A DNA stretch of 6,472 nt, from contig JAAUYY010000075.1 in assembly GCA_014804865.1 (NCBI GenBank), forward strand, positions 1 through 6,472, written 5' to 3'. A model generated the notes under the pieces. It worked only from the letters and a program-made list of their open reading frames with translations, was not told the DNA's origin and did not search any database. The DNA comes from Desulfovibrio sp. (lineage in GTDB: Bacteria; Desulfobacterota; Desulfovibrionia; Desulfovibrionales; Desulfovibrionaceae). Position numbers and translations under genes: made by a program. Of this stretch, positions 1 to 6,472 are shown piece after piece. The stretch's first letter is position 1. Each line of letters begins with the position of its first letter.

Positions 1-23
1 TCAAGGAAGTCTGTATAGAGTGA
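1..23 (+). CDS. Possible C-terminal end of the upstream gene, perhaps mreB (5' truncated)
   Basis: Read with codons beginning at base 3, the window opens with K-E-V-C-I-E and then a TGA stop at 21-23, 28 bp before the mreC start. mreB normally lies directly upstream of mreC, and short endings of this kind are, as I recall, seen in MreB proteins of related bacteria, so the fragment may be the last residues of MreB. Six codons cannot prove this. A second open frame from base 2 runs to a TGA at 53-55, overlapping the mreC start, and is equally open. The call rests on gene order more than on sequence. Confidence 0.3.
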
Positions 24-51
24 AACCCGGCGAGCGACCGGAGGTCGGGGC

Positions 52-1119
52 ATGAATTTTAAGCGCGCGCTATTGCTCGCGGGTCTCGCGCTGATCTTTT
101 TTCTCGCCCTGTACACCTGGAACAGAAGAACCGGCGTCCTCGACGATCTCGCGGCCAATGTGGGCCTGGAAATTTCGGCTCAAATTCTCGGGCCTCTGCG
201 CTACGCGCAAGACGGGATTGGATCTTTCTGGGATCGATACTGGAATCTTGTGGACGTTCGCGAGGAAAATATAAAGCTAAAGAAACGCGCCGAAGAACTC
301 GAAGCCCGTCTAGTGGCGACGCGGGAAGATCTGGCGGAATTGAGAAGGCTTCGCGCTCTCGTGCAATTTCCCGTAGATCCGCGCTGGCGCCCGCTCGCGG
401 CTCGCGTGCTCGCCGGTCGTCTGGGACCGGGGGCGGTCATGGACACCATCACCATTTCTCGAGGTTACACAAATGGCGCGCGACCCGGAGTTCCGCTAGT
501 TACGAATTTGGGGCTGGTGGGCCGCGTGTTGCGTTCGAGCGCTCACGCGGCGACCGCCCTTCTCGTTACGGATCCCGGAAGCCGCATAGCCGTTTACGGT
601 CAGGAAAGCAGGGCGCCCGGAATCCTGAAAGGACATGGCACAGGCAAGCCCATGGAAGTGGATTTTGTCCAGAGGGACGCGCCGCTCAAGGAAGGCGAGA
701 TTCTCGTAACATCCGGTCTCGACGACAAGTATCCCAAAGGTCTGCCCGTCGCGCGCATCGAGCGCGTCGCTCCGTCCGACTATACCCAGTTCATGGCCAT
801 AGACGCCGCGCCTCTTGTCGATCTTCAGCATCTGGAAGAAGTTCTCCTGCTCGAAAAAAGCGGCGTCGAGTTGCCGCCGGAGGAACTGGAAGATCCCGCG
901 GTGATGATCGGGCCGCCGCTTCCGCCTCGACTCGCAAAAGCCAGGGAGAAGCGGGCGACCGAAGTCGCGGAAACAGCCGCGGACGAGAATGATCCGGCGC
1001 CAACCGCCGCGGAGAACGGCGCGGTTCAGCCTACTCCGCCGACGCCCCCGACTCAAGTTCAGGCTCCCGCGCGACGCCCCGCGTCCTCCGCTCCCAAGTA
1101 CCGCGTAATAGTCCCCTGA
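52..1119 (+). CDS. mreC: Rod shape-determining protein MreC
   Basis: MreC is a bitopic inner-membrane scaffold of the elongasome. Its periplasmic part self-associates and activates PBP2/RodA, while the complex follows MreB filaments. The 355-residue product has a short basic N-terminus and one membrane segment at about residues 5-22. A charged coiled coil rich in Glu, Lys, Arg and Leu covers about 66-105. The beta-rich MreC core follows at about 112-268, with typical stretches such as GLVGRV (154-159), LLVTDPGSRIAV (170-181) and the VTSGLDDKYPKGLPVA block (219-234). Residues 271-355 form a low-complexity Pro/Ala/Glu tail, probably disordered, ending in a PTPPTPPT run. The start is firm: a GGAGGT ribosome-binding site at 40-45 lies 6 nt upstream of the ATG. 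The mreD-like gene begins 16 bp after the stop, consistent with one mreBCD-type transcript. Confidence 0.95.
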   Translation: MNFKRALLLAGLALIFFLALYTWNRRTGVLDDLAANVGLEISAQILGPLRYAQDGIGSFWDRYWNLVDVREENIKLKKRAEELEARLVATREDLAELRRLRALVQFPVDPRWRPLAARVLAGRLGPGAVMDTITISRGYTNGARPGVPLVTNLGLVGRVLRSSAHAATALLVTDPGSRIAVYGQESRAPGILKGHGTGKPMEVDFVQRDAPLKEGEILVTSGLDDKYPKGLPVARIERVAPSDYTQFMAIDAAPLVDLQHLEEVLLLEKSGVELPPEELEDPAVMIGPPLPPRLAKAREKRATEVAETAADENDPAPTAAENGAVQPTPPTPPTQVQAPARRPASSAPKYRVIVP

Positions 1120-1135
1120 CTCGGACTCGCCCGAT

Positions 1136-1606
1136 ATGAAATGGCGTCAAATTGTCTGGTGGATTTGTTTCATAATTCTGGGTATTTGCGTTCAGTCTCT
1201 CGCGCCCGGGCTCGACGCTCTCGCGGTCGGTCTCCTGATTATGCTTCAGGAAGAAGATTACCGCGATATGCTCTGGCTCCTGCCGCTTTTCATACTCCTT
1301 CAGGAGGGCATGGGCAGCCGTCCTTTTGGATCCATAATCGTTTGGTACGCGGCGACTATTGTCATGTTCAAGATCGGACGCTGGCTCTTCGATACTAAAA
1401 ACTTTTTATTTATGTTCCTCCTTTCGGCAAGTCTGGGCGGCGTTTATTTCGCGGTGGACTGGCTCATGGCTCCGTTGCAAAATCTAAATTTTAATGTCGA
1501 GGACGCGATGAATAAAAGTTTGACGGAGGCTCTTTTCCTGCCTTTCGCATGGAGACTGGCTCAGGCTACGCGCAAGACGGACATTAAAGAGGACGACGAG
1601 AGCTAG
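1136..1606 (+). CDS. mreD: MreD-like rod shape-determining membrane protein
   Basis: The 156-residue product is strongly hydrophobic. I estimate five or six membrane segments, at about residues 7-22, 26-37, 44-57, 64-81, 89-112 and 130-143, and a charged C-terminal tail (KTDIKEDDES). MreD is an integral membrane partner of MreC, usually about 150-180 residues and poorly conserved in sequence. Length, topology and position directly after mreC fit MreD, and the call depends on these more than on motifs. The gene starts 16 bp after mreC. I see no good Shine-Dalgarno sequence before the ATG at 1136, so translation may depend on coupling to mreC. The next gene is 255 bp away, so this is probably the last gene of the mreBCD segment. 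Confidence 0.8.
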   Translation: MKWRQIVWWICFIILGICVQSLAPGLDALAVGLLIMLQEEDYRDMLWLLPLFILLQEGMGSRPFGSIIVWYAATIVMFKIGRWLFDTKNFLFMFLLSASLGGVYFAVDWLMAPLQNLNFNVEDAMNKSLTEALFLPFAWRLAQATRKTDIKEDDES

Positions 1607-1809
1607 GGGACGGAAAATTTCGCCTTCGTCCGATTCTTGCAAAGTTTCGCGTCGTTAAAACATACGGCAAAAGCTTCCGCGTTCAGATATTCCCCATGCG
1701 CCGAACGTCGTTATTTATTTCGATAATATAGCCTCGCTCCGACGCCGGGTATGTCCGAGCGGAAATCTGGCGAAGGAAAAATCGCGCCTGGGAAGTATCC
1801 AGTCGCGCA

Positions 1810-1837
1810 TTTATACCGCGCTTTCGCGCTTTAAAAT
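1810..1837 (+). promoter_or_regulatory. Candidate sigma70-type promoter for mrdA-rodA-bactofilin
   Basis: TTTATA at 1810-1815 (4 of 6 to the -35 consensus) and TAAAAT at 1832-1837 (5 of 6 to the -10 consensus) are separated by 16 bp. A start near 1844 would give a leader of about 18 nt. The spacer holds two perfect tandem copies of CGCGCTTT (1817-1832). The site lies in a 255-bp gap after mreD where an internal promoter makes sense. This is pattern matching only; the rest of the gap (1607-1809) holds no gene I can support. Confidence 0.35.
1817..1832. repeat. Tandem 8-bp direct repeat CGCGCTTT x2
   Basis: Two adjacent exact copies occupy 1817-1824 and 1825-1832, inside the spacer and abutting the -10-like hexamer of the candidate mrdA promoter. 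The repeat could be a regulator site or chance in GC-rich DNA. Confidence 0.5.
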
Positions 1838-1861
1838 AGATTTTTGGAAAAGTTTTAGCTT

Positions 1862-3781
1862 ATGGACAACGATCTGCTCAATTCCAACGAGGATCAAAAC
1901 GGGGAAGCCGCCCCGCGTCGCCATAACGGCGCGTTCAAGATACAGAGGGAAAACGAAGGCTACCAGCCTCCGCGCGCCGGCGTCATATTTTTGCAGGCGC
2001 TGGTAGGCTTTTTCTTTTTTGTATTCGTAGTGCGCTTCTGGTATCTGCAGGTTCGTCGCGGGCCGGAATTCGCCCAGCTCGCGCAGGATAACAGAATGCG
2101 TCGCGAAATGATCATCGCTCCGCGCGGAAGAATTCTGGATCAGTCGGGGGCCGTTCTCGCGGATAATCGCATCGCTTACGGGCTTTCGCTCCTGCCCGAA
2201 GATTGCCCCGACATCCCCGCGACGCTCGCGCAGATCAGCTCCTGGTTCGATATGCCGCTTAAGCAGGTGCGCGACAAGTACATCCAGGACAGAGCCAAAG
2301 TTAAGGCCTACGAGCCGCTCTTGATGATCACGGATATTGATTTTGATCTTGTGGCGAGAATAGAGTCCGAAATTTACGCCTGGCCGGGTCTTGAAATTGT
2401 CGTCCGCACAAAAAGAAGCTATCCGGAAAAGGATCTTTTCGCGCACGTTCTAGGATATGTGGCGGAGGCCAACGAAAAGGAAATGGCGGCGGATTCGACT
2501 CTGGCTCTGGGCGATCTCGTCGGCAAATCCGGTCTCGAATATATGCTGGACAAGGATCTGCGCGGCAACAAGGGGCTTTACGACGTCGAGGTTGACGCCC
2601 ACGCTCGCGTGCTCGGCAAGAATTTGCGCCAGGAACCAAGGGGCGGAAGCGAAAAGAATCTGTCGCTCAATCGCGATCTGCAACAGGCCGCTCTGGACGC
2701 TTTGGACGGCGAGGCTGGCTGCGTAGTCGTCATGGAAGCGGACACGGGAAAACTGCGCGCGCTTGTTACGGCGCCCGCCTATGATAATAACCAGTTCGCC
2801 GGCGGCATCTCGCGGCGAGACTGGGAGGCTCTGCGCACCAATAGCCGAGCTCCTCTTCAGAATCGAGTTATTCAAAGTATATATCCGCCCGGATCCGTTT
2901 GGAAACTTCTCATGAGCGCGATGTTTTTGGAACATGGCGTCAATCCCCGCGACACGGTATATTGCCCCGGCTACGCCCGTCTTGGAAAACAGATCTTCCG
3001 GTGCTGGAAAAGGGGCGGCCATGGCTCCATGAATATGGAAAGCTCCCTGATAAACTCCTGCGACGTTTATTATTACATCATGGCCGATCGGATGGGTATC
3101 GACAAGATAGAGCAGTTCGCCAAGGCTTGCGGCTTTGGATCGACTACGGGAATAGATCTTCCCCATGAGAAGTCCGGACTCGTGCCCTCCCGGGAATGGA
3201 AGAAAAAGAGATTCAAGATTCCCTGGGTGCGGGGCGACACGTTTAACACCTCCATCGGCCAAGGCTCCACGCTGGTTACGCCCGTGCAAATGGCTGTCTA
3301 TCTGTCCGCGATTCTCAATGGAGGACGCATTCTAAAACCGCAACTTCTGGAGGACGAAGAGCCCGAAGTGCGCAGGATGTTGCCCTGCAAATTATCCACG
3401 CAAAATTTTGTCATCAATGCGATGCGCAAAACCGCCGCCCACGGAACAGCTCGCGTGGTCGGGCGCAGAGACGCGGACATGGGAGGCAAGACAGGCACGG
3501 CGCAAGTTGTTAAATTGAAAATGAACAAGGAAAGGCGTCTGAAAAATTCGGAAATGGCCTACGCCACGCGAGATCACGCCTGGATTGCCACATGGGGGCA
3601 CAAGGACGGCAAGACATACGTCGTAGTCGTCATGGTGGAACATGGCGGCGGCGGATCGAGCGTAGCCGGGCCTGTCGCGAAGAAAGTGTATAATCATCTG
3701 TTTGGCCCAGACTCCGGCTCGGGGACGAAAGTTCTCGTAAACGCGCGCAGCCTTGAGGAAAAGCCTCAAAAGCGGATGTAG
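1862..3781 (+). CDS. mrdA: Penicillin-binding protein 2, elongasome D,D-transpeptidase
   Basis: PBP2 is the class B transpeptidase that cross-links glycan strands made by RodA during lateral wall growth. The 639-residue product has a hydrophilic cytoplasmic N-terminus (1-38), one membrane anchor (about 40-58) and a pedestal domain with the APRGRILD signature (86-93). The transpeptidase domain runs from about 265 to 612. All three active-site motifs are present: SVWK (S345 nucleophile, K348), S399-C-D401, and KTG (543-545) within GGKTGTAQVV. The conserved GDTFNTSIGQG block is at 458-468. Cys368, Cys381, His387 and Cys400 may form a zinc site. An in-frame TAG at 1856-1858 rules out a longer N-terminus; the Shine-Dalgarno is weak (GGAAAAG near 1846-1852). 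rodA begins 4 bp after the stop, the usual SEDS/bPBP pairing. The divisome paralogue FtsI is less likely because the cognate neighbour is RodA and mreC/mreD lie upstream. Confidence 0.95.
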   Translation: MDNDLLNSNEDQNGEAAPRRHNGAFKIQRENEGYQPPRAGVIFLQALVGFFFFVFVVRFWYLQVRRGPEFAQLAQDNRMRREMIIAPRGRILDQSGAVLADNRIAYGLSLLPEDCPDIPATLAQISSWFDMPLKQVRDKYIQDRAKVKAYEPLLMITDIDFDLVARIESEIYAWPGLEIVVRTKRSYPEKDLFAHVLGYVAEANEKEMAADSTLALGDLVGKSGLEYMLDKDLRGNKGLYDVEVDAHARVLGKNLRQEPRGGSEKNLSLNRDLQQAALDALDGEAGCVVVMEADTGKLRALVTAPAYDNNQFAGGISRRDWEALRTNSRAPLQNRVIQSIYPPGSVWKLLMSAMFLEHGVNPRDTVYCPGYARLGKQIFRCWKRGGHGSMNMESSLINSCDVYYYIMADRMGIDKIEQFAKACGFGSTTGIDLPHEKSGLVPSREWKKKRFKIPWVRGDTFNTSIGQGSTLVTPVQMAVYLSAILNGGRILKPQLLEDEEPEVRRMLPCKLSTQNFVINAMRKTAAHGTARVVGRRDADMGGKTGTAQVVKLKMNKERRLKNSEMAYATRDHAWIATWGHKDGKTYVVVVMVEHGGGGSSVAGPVAKKVYNHLFGPDSGSGTKVLVNARSLEEKPQKRM

Positions 3782-3785
3782 GAAT

Positions 3786-4892
3786 ATGGATAAGCGCGTC
3801 ATCGTCCATCTGAATTGGGGACTTATAAGCTGCGCGCTGGCGCTCTTTCTGATCGGCGTTGGCAATCTCTATTCCGCGAGCGGCACGCGACTTGAGGAAG
3901 GTCTCGCGGTGTCCGACTTTTACCAAAAACAGCTTATCTGGGGCGGAGGCGGAGCGCTCTGCATGCTGGTGGCGGCCTGCGTCGATTTTAGAAAGCTCCG
4001 CAATTTCGCGTGGGTCTTTTATCTCGGCTCCCTGCTCCTTCTGCTCCTGGTTCCTGTCATGGGCAAAACAGTGTATGGAGCCAAGCGCTGGTTGTCGCTC
4101 GGTTTCATGAGCATCCAGCCTTCCGAGCTTGCGAAGATAGCGGCGCTGGTTCTGGCCGCCAGACTCCTGTCCCAGGACGGCGCCGCTCTTGGCTGGAAAA
4201 ATTTCTGCAAAGTCGCGCTGGTCGCCCTGGTTCCAGCGGCGCTAATTATCTTGCAACCAGATCTGGGCACGACGATGCTCATTATCCTCATTCTGGGCGG
4301 GATGATCCTCTTCCATGGCGTAAAGGGATACGTCCTCAAGACCTGCCTGCTGGCCGCGCCATGCGCCGCTCTTTTGATGTGGTTCGTCGGAATGCACGAT
4401 TACCAGAGACAGCGCATTCTTTCCTTCCTGAATCCCGGGGACGATCCTCGCGGCTCGGGCTATCATATCCTGCAATCGCGCATAGCCATTGGCTCCGGCG
4501 AAATATGGGGCAAAGGCTTTGGGGAGGGAACGCAAAGCCAGTTGAGATTTCTCCCCGAACGGCACTCGGATTTCGCTGTCGCCGTTTTTGGGGAAGAATG
4601 GGGCTTCGTTGGCTGCGTGGCTCTCGTCGCGCTCTTCTGTCTTTTTCTGCTCAGCATTTTCTCAACCGCGGCGCAGGCGCGGGATCGCTTCGGAAGCACT
4701 CTCGCGGTAGGCGTCTTTTTTTATTTTTTCTGGCAGATTTTCATAAATATGGGTATGGTTATTGGAATAATGCCCGTTGTGGGCGTGCCTTTGCCTTTCA
4801 TTAGCTACGGGGGGAGCGCGACGCTTGTTAACTTTACCCTTTTGGGAATTGTGCTTAGTGTATCGATACGACGTTTTATGTTTAAAAGCTGA
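3786..4892 (+). CDS. rodA: SEDS peptidoglycan glycosyltransferase RodA
   Basis: RodA polymerises lipid II into glycan strands in complex with PBP2 in the inner membrane. From the ATG at 3786 the product has 368 residues, close to E. coli RodA (370), with about ten membrane segments. Family signatures include the GAKRWLSLGFMSIQPSELAK block (98-117), QPDLGTT (157-163), and FLPERHSDF (255-263) in the large periplasmic loop, whose Asp262 corresponds to the catalytic Asp of RodA. The INMGMVIGIMPVVGVPLPFISYGGSA stretch (320-345) follows. The same frame is open upstream to a TTG at 3753 inside mrdA, but the ATG at 3786 gives the usual RodA N-terminus (MDKRVIVHLNWG) and a 4-bp gap to mrdA. The AGGA at 3780-3783 overlaps the mrdA stop and sits only 2 nt from the ATG, closer than usual, so translational coupling to mrdA is likely. 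FtsW is the alternative but fits the context poorly. Confidence 0.95.
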   Translation: MDKRVIVHLNWGLISCALALFLIGVGNLYSASGTRLEEGLAVSDFYQKQLIWGGGGALCMLVAACVDFRKLRNFAWVFYLGSLLLLLLVPVMGKTVYGAKRWLSLGFMSIQPSELAKIAALVLAARLLSQDGAALGWKNFCKVALVALVPAALIILQPDLGTTMLIILILGGMILFHGVKGYVLKTCLLAAPCAALLMWFVGMHDYQRQRILSFLNPGDDPRGSGYHILQSRIAIGSGEIWGKGFGEGTQSQLRFLPERHSDFAVAVFGEEWGFVGCVALVALFCLFLLSIFSTAAQARDRFGSTLAVGVFFYFFWQIFINMGMVIGIMPVVGVPLPFISYGGSATLVNFTLLGIVLSVSIRRFMFKS

Positions 4893-4924
4893 TTAGAATA
4901 TTTTCCCTCTGGGGGCGAGAGAAA

Positions 4925-5293
4925 ATGGCGAAGGATGAAATAGCGTATCTGGGTTCGGACACGGTTTACGAAGGCAAATTGTCTTTTAAGGGAACTGTGC
5001 GCATAGAAGGACGATTCACCGGCGAGATAGCCAGCGAAGGATCCCTGAACGTGGGCAAGGAAGCGAAAGTAAATGGCAATCTCGCCGTGGGCGAATTGTT
5101 GTTGTCCGGCCATTTCACGGGCGACGCGATCGTTAAGAAACGCGCCGTTATTTACTCCTCGGGAATTTACGAAGGCAATCTTCAGACCCCTGTGCTCATT
5201 ACAGAAGAAGGCGCCGTTATCGAAGGACAGATAAGCATGGTAAGCTCGGGGAAGGTGCCTCAAAAAAACGCGCGGGCGGCTCTCGAGGGATAG
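4925..5293 (+). CDS. Bactofilin (polymer-forming cytoskeletal protein)
   Basis: Bactofilins (DUF583) form nucleotide-independent beta-helical filaments, often at the inner membrane, where they position wall enzymes and shape the cell. The 122-residue product has a short N-terminus (1-13), a beta-helical core of regularly spaced Gly and hydrophobic residues (about 14-105), and a short basic tail (106-122). Repeated units read like GTVRIEGRFTGEI (23-35), AKVNGNLAVGELLLSGHFTGDA (47-68) and AVIEGQI (97-103). It starts 32 bp after rodA, so it is probably co-transcribed with mrdA-rodA. The Shine-Dalgarno is poor (GAGAG near 4917-4921). No M23 peptidase gene, a common bactofilin partner, is in this window. 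The family call is secure from the repeat pattern; the exact cellular role is inferred from the neighbours. Confidence 0.9.
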   Translation: MAKDEIAYLGSDTVYEGKLSFKGTVRIEGRFTGEIASEGSLNVGKEAKVNGNLAVGELLLSGHFTGDAIVKKRAVIYSSGIYEGNLQTPVLITEEGAVIEGQISMVSSGKVPQKNARAALEG

Positions 5294-5298
5294 ACGAT

Positions 5299-5323
5299 TT
5301 CGAAGCTTCGAACAAATATTTTT
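5299..5323 (+). terminator. Possible weak terminator after the bactofilin gene
   Basis: TTCGAAGCTTCGAA at 5299-5312 is a perfect 14-bp palindrome that can fold as a 5-bp stem with an AGCT loop. It is followed by a T-rich stretch including TTTTT (about 5319-5323), and begins 5 bp after the bactofilin stop. Position and T-tract suit an intrinsic terminator, but the stem is short and the T-tract starts several bases away. The palindrome could instead be a protein-binding site. Confidence 0.35.
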
Positions 5324-5353
5324 ATAGCCGTTCTCATTGCTTATCATGAAGAA

Positions 5354-5435
5354 AATGTGCATAATTGCGCATTGGCGCTCGACAGATCGAGGGTCGTTCG
5401 CCGTCGCGCGCTCCGCTCGACAACTATAGGCGAAC
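5354..5435 (+). other. Cluster of short inverted repeats upstream of gap
   Basis: The 5294-5540 gap has no gene I can support, but this part is rich in potential structure. AATGTGC (5354-5360) can pair with GCGCATT (5367-5373), one G-T pair included, around a 6-nt loop. CTCGA (5378-5382) pairs with TCGAG (5387-5391) around CAGA. GTTCGCC (5396-5402) pairs exactly with GGCGAAC (5429-5435). CGCTCGACA occurs twice as a direct repeat (5376-5384 and 5414-5422). It may be a regulatory leader, a small RNA, or chance. Confidence 0.3.
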
Positions 5436-5450
5436 AAGCGCTTATTTCGT

Positions 5451-5479
5451 TTGCGAAGATTAAGGCATTTCTCTATTTT
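5451..5479 (+). promoter_or_regulatory. Candidate sigma70-type promoter for gap
   Basis: TTGCGA at 5451-5456 and TATTTT at 5474-5479 each match 4 of 6 consensus bases and are 17 bp apart. Transcription would begin near 5486, giving a leader of about 55 nt before the gap ATG. Such a promoter is expected for a highly expressed glycolytic gene set apart from the cell-shape genes, but the hexamers are only moderate matches. Confidence 0.35.
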
Positions 5480-5484
5480 GGCTC

Positions 5485-5507
5485 GCCGCCGACGCGACGG
5501 AAGCGGC
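5485..5507 (+). other. GC-rich bulged hairpin in the gap leader
   Basis: GCCG (5485-5488) pairs with CGGC (5504-5507), and CCG (5489-5491) with CGG (5498-5500), leaving an AAG bulge and an ACGCGA loop. A T-rich tract follows at 5509-5523. If transcription starts near 5486 it would be a 5'-terminal stem-loop that could stabilise the mRNA. If transcription starts further upstream it could act as an attenuator or terminator. No fold energy was computed. Confidence 0.3.
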
Positions 5508-5540
5508 ATTAATTATTTTTATTAAGCGTGAGGTTTAAGT

Positions 5541-6472
5541 ATGAAAAAGGTAAAAGTGGGTATTAACGGTTTTGGCCGCATCGGACGCCAGGTTTTTCGC
5601 GCGCTTCACGACAAATATAAAGACAATGTCGAAGTTGTCGCGATCAACGATCTTTACGACGCCAAGACCAATTTTCATCTCGCCGAATTCGATTCCGTCT
5701 ATGGCCGCGGAAATCTGGACGCCAAGATCAATGGCGACGAAGTCAAGGTAGGCGACTGGGATATTCATTGCTACGCCGAGCGCGATCCGAAAAATATCAA
5801 TTGGGCCGAGCGCGGCGTCGATGTAGTCGTCGAAAGCACGGGTATTTTCCGCAGCGCCAAGGACGCCCAGGTGCATATCGACAACGGAGCCAAGAAAGTT
5901 ATCATCACCGCTCCGGCCAAGGAAGAAGATCTCACGATTGTCATGGGCGTGAACGACAAGGACTATGATCCCTCCAAGCATCACATCGTGTCCAACGCTT
6001 CCTGCACGACGAACTGCCTCGCCCCGGTCGTAATGGTTCTTCAAAAGGAATACGGCATCAAGCTCGGCAACATGGTAACCGTTCATTCCTACACCAACGA
6101 TCAGCGCATTCTTGATATGGCGCATAAGGATCCGCGCCGCGCGAGAGCCGCCGCCCAGAACATTATCCCGACATCGACCGGCGCCGCCCAAGCCGTCGCC
6201 AAAGTCATCCCCGAGCTCAAGGGCAAATTCGCCGGTTATTCCCTGCGCGTGCCGACGCCTACGGTTTCCATCGTGGACTTTACGGGAATCCTCGAAAAAC
6301 ACACCACGACCGAAGATATGCTCGCCAAGCTGAAGGAAGCTTCCGAGACCTATCTCAAGGGCATTCTCGATTACAATGTCGAGCCGCTAGTTTCCATGGA
6401 CTTCAAGGGCAATCCCGCTTCGTCCATTCTTGAATCGGCTTATTCCACAGTCCAGGACGGCTATCTCGCCAA
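5541..6472 (+). CDS. gap: Type I glyceraldehyde-3-phosphate dehydrogenase (3' end outside window)
   Basis: The enzyme converts glyceraldehyde 3-phosphate, NAD+ and phosphate to 1,3-bisphosphoglycerate in the cytoplasm, and works in both glycolysis and gluconeogenesis. 310 codons are present and the frame is still open at the window edge; type I GAPDHs have about 330-340 residues, so only the C-terminal end is missing. The Rossmann glycine motif is INGFGRIGR (8-16), and Asp37 after the second strand is typical of NAD preference. The catalytic block [12 protein letters not shown] (151-162) holds Cys155, and His182 in VHSYTNDQ is its partner. [12 protein letters not shown] (236-247) is another family signature. 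The start is firm: GAGGT at 5530-5534 lies 6 nt before the ATG. The 247-bp gap to the bactofilin gene and the candidate promoter suggest separate transcription. The product is intact as far as it can be read. Confidence 0.96.
   Translation, partial: MKKVKVGINGFGRIGRQVFRALHDKYKDNVEVVAINDLYDAKTNFHLAEFDSVYGRGNLDAKINGDEVKVGDWDIHCYAERDPKNINWAERGVDVVVESTGIFRSAKDAQVHIDNGAKKVIITAPAKEEDLTIVMGVNDKDYDPSKHHIVSNASCTTNCLAPVVMVLQKEYGIKLGNMVTVHSYTNDQRILDMAHKDPRRARAAAQNIIPTSTGAAQAVAKVIPELKGKFAGYSLRVPTPTVSIVDFTGILEKHTTTEDMLAKLKEASETYLKGILDYNVEPLVSMDFKGNPASSILESAYSTVQDGYLA

Noticed and set aside
1608..1631. Stem-loop just after the mreD stop (GGACG with CGTCC) as a terminator
   Set aside because: The stem is short with a bulge and there is no T-tract after it.
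1745..1765. tRNA-Ser-like D-arm string TGTCCGAGCGG
   Set aside because: No matching T-arm (GTTCGAATCC type), anticodon stem or acceptor pairing follows, so it is neither an intact tRNA nor a supportable remnant.
1751..1834. 27-codon open frame in the mreD-mrdA gap
   Set aside because: There is no convincing ribosome-binding site, and it overlaps the candidate promoter and repeat. Length alone is expected by chance.
2450..3289. Long antisense open frame (279 codons) opposite mrdA
   Set aside because: It mirrors the transpeptidase coding frame, has no ribosome-binding site or recognisable domain, and is explained by GC-rich codon bias.
3753..3785. Longer rodA starting at TTG 3753 inside mrdA
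   Set aside because: It adds 11 residues not typical of RodA and uses a rare start codon; the ATG at 3786 gives the family N-terminus and length.
5346..5429. 27-codon open frame in the gap before gap (GAPDH)
   Set aside because: No Shine-Dalgarno, composition unlike its neighbours, and it overlaps the inverted repeats.
4805..5509. Antisense open frame (234 codons) spanning the rodA end, the bactofilin and the following gap
   Set aside because: It runs opposite two real genes and through non-coding DNA; the predicted product has no domain-like or membrane pattern.
5535..6302. Long antisense open frame (255 codons) opposite gap
   Set aside because: It lies fully opposite a clearly real GAPDH gene and its translation shows no recognisable domain. 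Biased codon use in GAPDH genes commonly leaves the opposite strand open.

Overview
The window is a chromosomal cell-shape (elongasome) locus followed by a central glycolytic gene, with every recognisable gene on the + strand. Moderate-to-high GC, the gene order mreC-mreD-mrdA-rodA-bactofilin and the style of the MreC, RodA and GAPDH proteins suggest a Gram-negative bacterium of the Desulfobacterota, probably close to the Desulfovibrionales. This assignment rests on recalled family resemblance, not on a database search. Nothing mobile, phage-like or CRISPR-like is visible.

Layout: bases 1-23 hold what may be the last codons of an upstream gene, plausibly mreB. Bases 52-1119 encode MreC, a membrane-anchored coiled-coil scaffold with a long Pro/Ala/Glu-rich tail. 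Bases 1136-1606 encode a small multi-pass MreD-like protein. A 255-bp non-coding gap with a candidate promoter follows. Next come PBP2 (mrdA, 1862-3781), RodA (3786-4892, 4 bp after PBP2) and a small bactofilin (4925-5293, 32 bp after RodA). A second gap of 247 bp carries a possible terminator, several short inverted repeats and a candidate promoter. It leads into gap (type I glyceraldehyde-3-phosphate dehydrogenase, 5541 onward), which is cut off by the window end after 310 codons.

How the genes work together: RodA (SEDS glycosyltransferase) polymerises lipid II and PBP2 (class B transpeptidase) cross-links the strands. MreC activates this pair and, with MreD, links it to cytoplasmic MreB filaments. 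The bactofilin is a self-polymerising beta-helical cytoskeletal protein, and its position suggests joint production with the wall-elongation machinery. GAPDH looks like a separate transcription unit.

I see no undescribed system. The points most worth a second look are a Cys-Cys-His-Cys set in PBP2 that matches the spacing of a known PBP2 zinc site, the bactofilin attached to the RodA/PBP2 unit, the structured leader before gap, and the likely split of the locus into two transcription units.
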